Shown here: piece after piece, positions 13,845 to 17,861 of the stretch
Layout: each line of letters opens with the position of its first letter
Position numbering within the stretch: position 1 is the stretch's first letter
From: Chloroflexota bacterium
GTDB lineage: Bacteria; Chloroflexota; Limnocylindria; QHBO01
Length of the DNA: 17,861 nt
Direction: 5' to 3'
Assembly: GCA_029865285.1 (NCBI GenBank)
Contig: JAOUHE010000018.1
Span: 1-17,861, forward strand
Notes under the pieces: model-generated
Database searches by the model: none
Told to the model about the DNA's origin: nothing
The model's input: the letters and a program-made list of their open reading frames with translations, nothing else
Program-made: the position numbers and the translations under genes

Positions 13845-15853
13845 GCCTCATCACGCTGTCCGGCATCGCCAAGAGCTTTGGTGCACAGCACCTCTTCGAA
13901 GGGGTCGACCTGCAGATCACCACGGGGCGACGGATCGCCATCGTCGGCCCGAACGGCGCCGGCAAGACGACCCTGCTCGAGATCATGACCGGCGAGCAGG
14001 AGGCCGATGCGGGCAGCATCGCCCGCGGCCGCGACCTGGTCATCGGGTACCTGCGACAGGAGGTCGCCCAGGCACGGGGGCGCACCGCGCTGGCCGAGGT
14101 ACTGGCCGGCGCCGGGGCGGTGAGCGGCATCGAGCGCCGGATGCGCCACATCGAGTCGGAGATGGCCGAGGAGACGACGCCCGACGAGCTGGCGGAGCTG
14201 ATGGACGAGTACGGCCGACTGCAGCATCGGTTCGAGCAGCTTGGCGGGTGGTCGCTGGAGACCGAGGCGAAGCGGATCATGGCCGGGCTCGGCTTCGCGG
14301 AGGCCGACATGGGCCGGGAGGTCGGCGAGTTCAGCGGCGGCTGGATGATGCGCGTCGTGCTGGCTCGCCTCCTGCTCCAGAACCCCGACCTGCTCCTCCT
14401 CGACGAGCCGACCAACCACCTTGACCTGTCATCGGTCGAGTGGCTCCAGGGCTTCCTGGCCGACTACGCGGGGGCGGTGGTGCTGGTCAGCCACGATCGT
14501 GACTTCATCAACGCCGTGGTCAACCGCGTCGGCGAGCTCAATCACGGCACGTTCACGGAGTACGTCGGCGACTTCGCCGACTTCGTCGAGCAGCGCGACG
14601 AGCGCCTGGCACAGCTCGAGATGGCGGCCAAGGCGCAGGGCCGCAAGATCACACAGATCGAGCGCTACATCGAGCGGTTCCGCTACAAGAAGACGAAGGC
14701 GCGCCAGGTGCAGAGCCGGATCAAGCAGGTCGCGCGAATCGAGCGGATCGAGGTGCCCAACGCCCGCACCAAAAGCGTCCGCTTCCGCTTCCCGGAGCCG
14801 CCGCGCAGCGGACGCGTGGTGATCACGCTCGACGGCATCGTCAAGCGCTACGGCCGGCACTCGGTGTACGACGGGCTCGACCTGATCCTGGAGCGCGGGC
14901 AGAAGGTGGCACTCATCGGTCCGAACGGTGCCGGCAAGAGCACGCTGCTCAAGATCCTCGCCGACGTGCTGCCGTTCGAGGGCGGCACGCGGGTGCTCGG
15001 CAGCAACGTCAAGGTCGCCTACTTCGCACAGCACCAGATCGAGGCGCTCAACCCCGCCAACACCGTCTTCGACGAGCTGGCGGGGGTCGCCGCCCGCATG
15101 ACGACCGCCGAGATGCGACGCCTGTTGGGCGCCTTCCTGTTCACCGGCACGGCCGTCGACAAGAAGGTGCGGGTGCTCTCCGGCGGCGAGCAGACCCGCC
15201 TGGCGCTTGCCAAGCTGATGGCCGATCCGGCCAACCTGCTCTGCCTCGACGAGCCGACCAACCACCTCGACATCGCGTCGCGCGATGTGCTCGAAGATGC
15301 GCTCAACGCGTTCCCCGGCACAATCGTGCTGATCACCCATGACCGATACCTGATCCGCAGCGTGGCCAACGCGATCATCGAGGTGAACGGCGGGGCAGCC
15401 ACCCTGTATCCGGGCGACTTCGAGTACTACGCCGCCAAGCGCGGCCTGGACATCGAGACACGGGGCGCCATCGAGGGGATCGCCACTCCCCGGGGGATCG
15501 AGGCGGCTCCGCAGCGGCCGCGAGAGTCGGCGACCGAGGCGGCGGCACGCAAGCGGACCGAGGCGGAGGAGCGCAACCGGCGCTTCCGTCGCACACGGGA
15601 GCTGCGGGCGGAGCTCGCCAAGGTGGAGGCGCAGGTCTCGAGCACCGACGCGGAACTCGCCGAGCTGAGCGAGCGCCTGGCCGATCCGGCCACGTACGCC
15701 GATCACATGGCATTTCGCGAGCTGATCGACCACCACAACGCGGTGCGCGACCGGGCCGATGCCCTTGGCGCGCGCTGGGCGACGCTCGCCGCAGACCTCG
15801 AGCGCGCCGATGCCGAGGAGGCAACCGTCGGCGTCCCGGCCACGAAGCGATGA
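13841..15853 (+). CDS. ABC-F family ribosome-associated ATPase
   Basis: The 670-residue protein has two ABC ATPase domains and no membrane domain. Domain 1: Walker A GPNGAGKTT (36-44), signature FSGGWMMR (SGG 165-167), Walker B LLLLDEPTNHLD (Asp188). The inter-domain arm (about 240-310) is basic, with RFRYKKTKARQVQSRIKQV, the expected tRNA/ribosome-contacting linker. Domain 2: GPNGAGKST (Lys366), LSGGEQTR (447-449), CLDEPTNHLD (Asp470). A C-terminal charged coiled coil (about 555-665) resembles that of Uup. ABC-F proteins bind the ribosomal E site and relieve stalled or drug-bound ribosomes; whether this is EttA-, Uup- or antibiotic-resistance-like needs a phylogeny. The GTG start overlaps the thrB stop by 4 bp, and the ATGA of the transporter overlaps its own stop. 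Confidence 0.94.
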   Translation: MSLITLSGIAKSFGAQHLFEGVDLQITTGRRIAIVGPNGAGKTTLLEIMTGEQEADAGSIARGRDLVIGYLRQEVAQARGRTALAEVLAGAGAVSGIERRMRHIESEMAEETTPDELAELMDEYGRLQHRFEQLGGWSLETEAKRIMAGLGFAEADMGREVGEFSGGWMMRVVLARLLLQNPDLLLLDEPTNHLDLSSVEWLQGFLADYAGAVVLVSHDRDFINAVVNRVGELNHGTFTEYVGDFADFVEQRDERLAQLEMAAKAQGRKITQIERYIERFRYKKTKARQVQSRIKQVARIERIEVPNARTKSVRFRFPEPPRSGRVVITLDGIVKRYGRHSVYDGLDLILERGQKVALIGPNGAGKSTLLKILADVLPFEGGTRVLGSNVKVAYFAQHQIEALNPANTVFDELAGVAARMTTAEMRRLLGAFLFTGTAVDKKVRVLSGGEQTRLALAKLMADPANLLCLDEPTNHLDIASRDVLEDALNAFPGTIVLITHDRYLIRSVANAIIEVNGGAATLYPGDFEYYAAKRGLDIETRGAIEGIATPRGIEAAPQRPRESATEAAARKRTEAEERNRRFRRTRELRAELAKVEAQVSSTDAELAELSERLADPATYADHMAFRELIDHHNAVRDRADALGARWATLAADLERADAEEATVGVPATKR

Positions 15854-16836
15854 CCGGGGCGCGACGCGGCCTGCTCTCGTCGCCGCAGGCGGCGGGAGCG
15901 GGCCTGATCATTTTCGCCGCCGCCGGGTTCGGCACACTCGGCCCGCTCGCCCGCTATGCCGACGACGCCGGCGTCACCAGCCTTGCCCTGGTCACCTGGC
16001 GCGCCGGCGTGGGCGCCGCCCTGATGGTCGGCTTCCTGCTGCTGCGCCGCGCGGCGGGCCACCGACCGGCGAAGCGCTGGAGCGACCTGCCGGTCCGCGA
16101 CCGCAGATTCGTCATCGGCGGGGCACTCACCAACGCCGTCCTCAACCTGGCGGTCTTCATCGCGTTCGTGCGCATCGGCATCGCTTTGAGCCTGTTGATC
16201 TTCTACATCTATCCCGCGTTCGTGGCACTGGTCAGCGCGCTGTGGTTCGGGGAGCGGCTCGACCGACTGCGATGGGCGGCGTTGGGGATCTCGCTGGCGG
16301 GTGCCGTCCTGGTGGTTGCCGGGGGCGGCGCACTCGGCTCGCTCGACCTGCTGGGCATCGGCCTCGCCTTTGTCGGGGCACTGGCGCAGACCTTCTATGC
16401 ACTGGCCGCACGACACGCCTTCTCGGCCGTCCCGGGGCCGCAGGCAGCGGCCGTGACGATGGGCGGTGCGGCCGGCATCTACGTCGCCGTTGCGGTGGTG
16501 ACCGGACAGCTGGGCGCCGTCGCGTTTCCGCTCGGCGACTCAGCCGCGCTCTGGCCGGTCCTCCTGGCGGGCCTTCTCGGGGCCGCGCTGCCCACGGTGA
16601 GCTTCATCGTCGGCATCCGCCTGCTCGGAGCGCCGCGTGCGACGATCCTGTCCACGCTTGAGCCGGTGGTCGGGGTCAGCCTGGCGGCGCTGCTCTTCAA
16701 TGAACTGCCTACAGCCGTGCAGATCGCCGGCGGCGTCCTGATCGTGGCGGCTGGGGTGCTCCTCCAGCTCCGTCCGCGAGGGGCCGTGGCCGAACACGAA
16801 GCGGTGGTCGGGAGCGACGTGCCGGGGGACGCCTAG
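15850..16836 (+). CDS. EamA/DMT-family transporter
   Basis: The 328-residue protein has about ten hydrophobic segments arranged as two EamA repeats, near residues 12-30, 36-60, 88-109, 111-131, 139-158, 162-185, 195-215, 228-255, 259-277 and 283-303. TLGPLARYADDAGVTSLALVTWR at the start of repeat 1 (positions about 24-46), FYIYPAFVALVSALWFGERL (about 117-136) and STLEPVVGVSLAALLFNE in repeat 2 are the usual family stretches. DMT members export amino acids, nucleotides or drugs; RhtA exports threonine and homoserine. Position in the thrB operon makes amino-acid export reasonable but unproven. It overlaps the ABC-F stop by 4 bp and ends at a CTAG shared with the convergent HAD gene. Confidence 0.92.
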   Translation: MTGARRGLLSSPQAAGAGLIIFAAAGFGTLGPLARYADDAGVTSLALVTWRAGVGAALMVGFLLLRRAAGHRPAKRWSDLPVRDRRFVIGGALTNAVLNLAVFIAFVRIGIALSLLIFYIYPAFVALVSALWFGERLDRLRWAALGISLAGAVLVVAGGGALGSLDLLGIGLAFVGALAQTFYALAARHAFSAVPGPQAAAVTMGGAAGIYVAVAVVTGQLGAVAFPLGDSAALWPVLLAGLLGAALPTVSFIVGIRLLGAPRATILSTLEPVVGVSLAALLFNELPTAVQIAGGVLIVAAGVLLQLRPRGAVAEHEAVVGSDVPGDA

Positions 16837-17558
16837 GCGAGCAGCCGCGGCAGCTCGGCCAGCGTCGCGATCACCGTGGTCCCCTCTGGCGCCGGGTCGC
16901 GCCGGGACCGCCATTCGGGGCGGAGCAGCAGGACCCCTTCCATCCCGGCCGATCGCGCTCCCTCCACGTCGCCCCAGTGCGAGTCGCCCACCATCACGGC
17001 TGCGCCAGGCTCGATACCGACCATGGCGGCCGCGAGAGCGTAGAAGGCGGGATCGGGCTTGGCCAGACCTACCGCGCCGGACGCCAGCACGAAGTCCAGG
17101 TAGGGATCCAGCCCCACCGCGGTGATGATCGGGCGCAGGTTGGAGCCCCAGTCCGAGACGATCCCCATCCGCAATTCGTCGCCGTACCGCTCGCGCAGCG
17201 CGTCGAGCGTGGGCAGCACGTCCGGATAGAGCTCCCAGGAATCGGGCGCGTACTGGGCGGCGAGGATCAGGTCGATGAGGCGCTCGCGCAGGTCGTCGAG
17301 ACCCAGCTCGCCGAGCATCAGCCCGTGGTACCGCCGCCAGACGTCATCGATCCGGGCGTCGTCGTCCCAGATCCGGTTGCCCGGCCGGTGGTACTCGCTC
17401 CAGAACCAGCGATCGGCGGTCTCCCAGGCGCGGTGCACCTGGGCCTGCGTGACCCGGTGCCCATGCTCCGCCAGCACGTCCCGGAGCGCGTCACCCAGCG
17501 TGCGGCGCGGGGCGAGCAGGGTGAAGCCGGCATCGAGGCACAGCAGTCGGTAGCGCAT
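16833..17558 (-). CDS. HAD-superfamily hydrolase
   Basis: This 241-residue HAD-IA phosphatase-like protein has motif I LCLDAGFTLL with nucleophile Asp9. Motif II is GIVSDWGSN (Ser135), motif III is GLAKPDP (Lys167), and motif IV is MVGDSHWGDVEGA (Asp192 and Asp197). A helical cap domain spans about 18-105. The second motif I aspartate, the general acid two residues after the nucleophile, is Gly11; this DxG form occurs in the HDHD3/REG-2-type subgroup. The substrate is unknown; a small phosphorylated metabolite is likely. The ATG at 17558 is preceded by a TACCGT hexamer. It is divergent from mutY across 41 bp and convergent with the transporter gene. Confidence 0.9.
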   Translation of the reverse strand: MRYRLLCLDAGFTLLAPRRTLGDALRDVLAEHGHRVTQAQVHRAWETADRWFWSEYHRPGNRIWDDDARIDDVWRRYHGLMLGELGLDDLRERLIDLILAAQYAPDSWELYPDVLPTLDALRERYGDELRMGIVSDWGSNLRPIITAVGLDPYLDFVLASGAVGLAKPDPAFYALAAAMVGIEPGAAVMVGDSHWGDVEGARSAGMEGVLLLRPEWRSRRDPAPEGTTVIATLAELPRLLA

Positions 17559-17567
17559 CGGGGACCT

Positions 17568-17573
17568 ACGGTA
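17568..17573 (-). promoter_or_regulatory. -10 element of the HAD gene
   Basis: On the minus strand TACCGT ends 9 bases before the ATG at 17558. It lies partly in the left arm of the dyad at 17570-17591. Confidence 0.45.
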
Positions 17574-17591
17574 GCGCAGCCGCGCGCTACC
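17570..17591. repeat. Inverted repeat in the HAD/mutY divergent promoter
   Basis: GGTAGCGC (17570-17577) and GCGCTACC (17584-17591) form a perfect 8-bp dyad with a 6-bp spacer. Each arm overlaps one of the two outward-facing -10 hexamers, so the symmetry may simply be two back-to-back promoters, or an operator covering both. Confidence 0.6.
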
Positions 17592-17593
17592 CT
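17588..17593 (+). promoter_or_regulatory. -10 element, leaderless promoter of mutY
   Basis: TACCCT ends 6 bases before the ATG at 17600. No Shine-Dalgarno is present. Confidence 0.5.
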
Positions 17594-17599
17594 CGCGCC

Positions 17600-17861
17600 A
17601 TGGTCTCCCGACTGACCGATGCGCAGGCGCTGGCGGACGTGCGAGCGGCGCTCCTGGCCTGGTACGCGACCGATCACCGCGACTTCCCGTGGCGTCGCAC
17701 GACCGATCCGTACGCGGTGCTGGTCAGTGAAGTGATGCTCCAGCAGACCCAGGCGTCGCGGGTCGCGGAGCGGTTCCCGACGTTCCTGCGGCTGTTCCCG
17801 ACCGCCGAAGCGCTCGCCGCAGCCACCGATGCGCAGGTCCTGGCCGCGTGGTCGGGGCTCG
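17600..17861 (+). CDS. mutY: A/G-specific adenine glycosylase, 3' partial
   Basis: The first 87 codons of the gene are present, and the frame runs off the right edge. MutY removes adenine mispaired with 8-oxoguanine or guanine. The segment LLAWYATDHRDFPWRRTTDPY (about residues 18-38) and SEVMLQQTQ (43-51) are the family's N-terminal hallmarks. Glu44 corresponds to the catalytic Glu37 of E. coli MutY. FPTFLRLFPTAEALAAATDAQVL and the AWSGL at the edge continue the helix-hairpin-helix glycosylase fold. The catalytic Asp, the Fe-S cluster cysteines and the NUDIX-like C-terminal domain would lie outside the window and cannot be checked. The start is well fixed by the -10 hexamer and by the length of the N-terminus. 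Confidence 0.93.
   Translation, partial: MVSRLTDAQALADVRAALLAWYATDHRDFPWRRTTDPYAVLVSEVMLQQTQASRVAERFPTFLRLFPTAEALAAATDAQVLAAWSGL

Noticed and set aside
14429..15736. 435-residue minus-strand open frame
   Set aside because: It is a shadow of the ABC-F gene, whose Walker and signature motifs are intact.
1..17861. CRISPR array, tRNA, rRNA, prophage, toxin-antitoxin or defence island
   Set aside because: No regular repeat-spacer pattern, RNA-gene signature, phage structural gene or known defence gene was seen. ABC-F, GNAT and PAC2 genes alone do not make such a system.

Overview
The window is a GC-rich bacterial chromosome segment, densely packed with mostly housekeeping genes on both strands. 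The best guess for the source is a Chloroflexota lineage such as Limnocylindria, with a high-GC Actinomycetota as the alternative. The hints are the base composition, an actinobacterial-type fused 2-oxoglutarate dehydrogenase E2-E1 protein, a PAC2-family protein, an NB-ARC/TPR signalling ATPase, and the rarity of Shine-Dalgarno sequences. Taxonomy cannot be settled by reading alone.

Layout. Positions 1-2361: the C-terminal 730 residues or so of a large NTPase/TPR regulator that begins outside the window, followed by a 54-residue lysine-rich protein. Positions 2404-6076: a PAC2-family protein, a 136-residue unknown protein, a threonine/serine dehydratase-like PLP enzyme, and a six-helix membrane protein paired with a GNAT acetyltransferase. 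Positions 6077-6436: the only long non-coding stretch, holding a hairpin, degenerate repeats that may be a mobile-element scar, and a promoter. Positions 6437-11106: the 1,200-residue 2-oxoglutarate decarboxylase/dehydrogenase fusion (kgd/odhA type) and, 5 bp after it, threonine synthase (thrC). Positions 11103-12215, minus strand: a DmpA-like P1 peptidase, divergent from tag (3-methyladenine DNA glycosylase I, 12274-12867). Positions 12906-16836: homoserine kinase (thrB), an ABC-F ATPase and an EamA transporter, overlapping by 4 bp at each junction. Positions 16833-17558, minus strand: a HAD hydrolase, divergent from the 5' part of mutY, which leaves the window.

The genes suggest an aspartate/threonine neighbourhood (dehydratase, thrC, thrB, possibly an amino-acid exporter) next to the 2-oxoglutarate node of the TCA cycle, plus two base-excision repair glycosylases.

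The most notable pattern is regulatory. Nearly every gene that heads a transcription unit has a TANNNT hexamer (one CANNNT) ending only 6-10 bases before its start codon, usually with no Shine-Dalgarno sequence. This predicts leaderless or nearly leaderless transcripts as the main mode here, and it was used to choose several start codons. I found no CRISPR array, tRNA, rRNA, prophage or recognisable defence system. Most of the window is ordinary chromosomal content.
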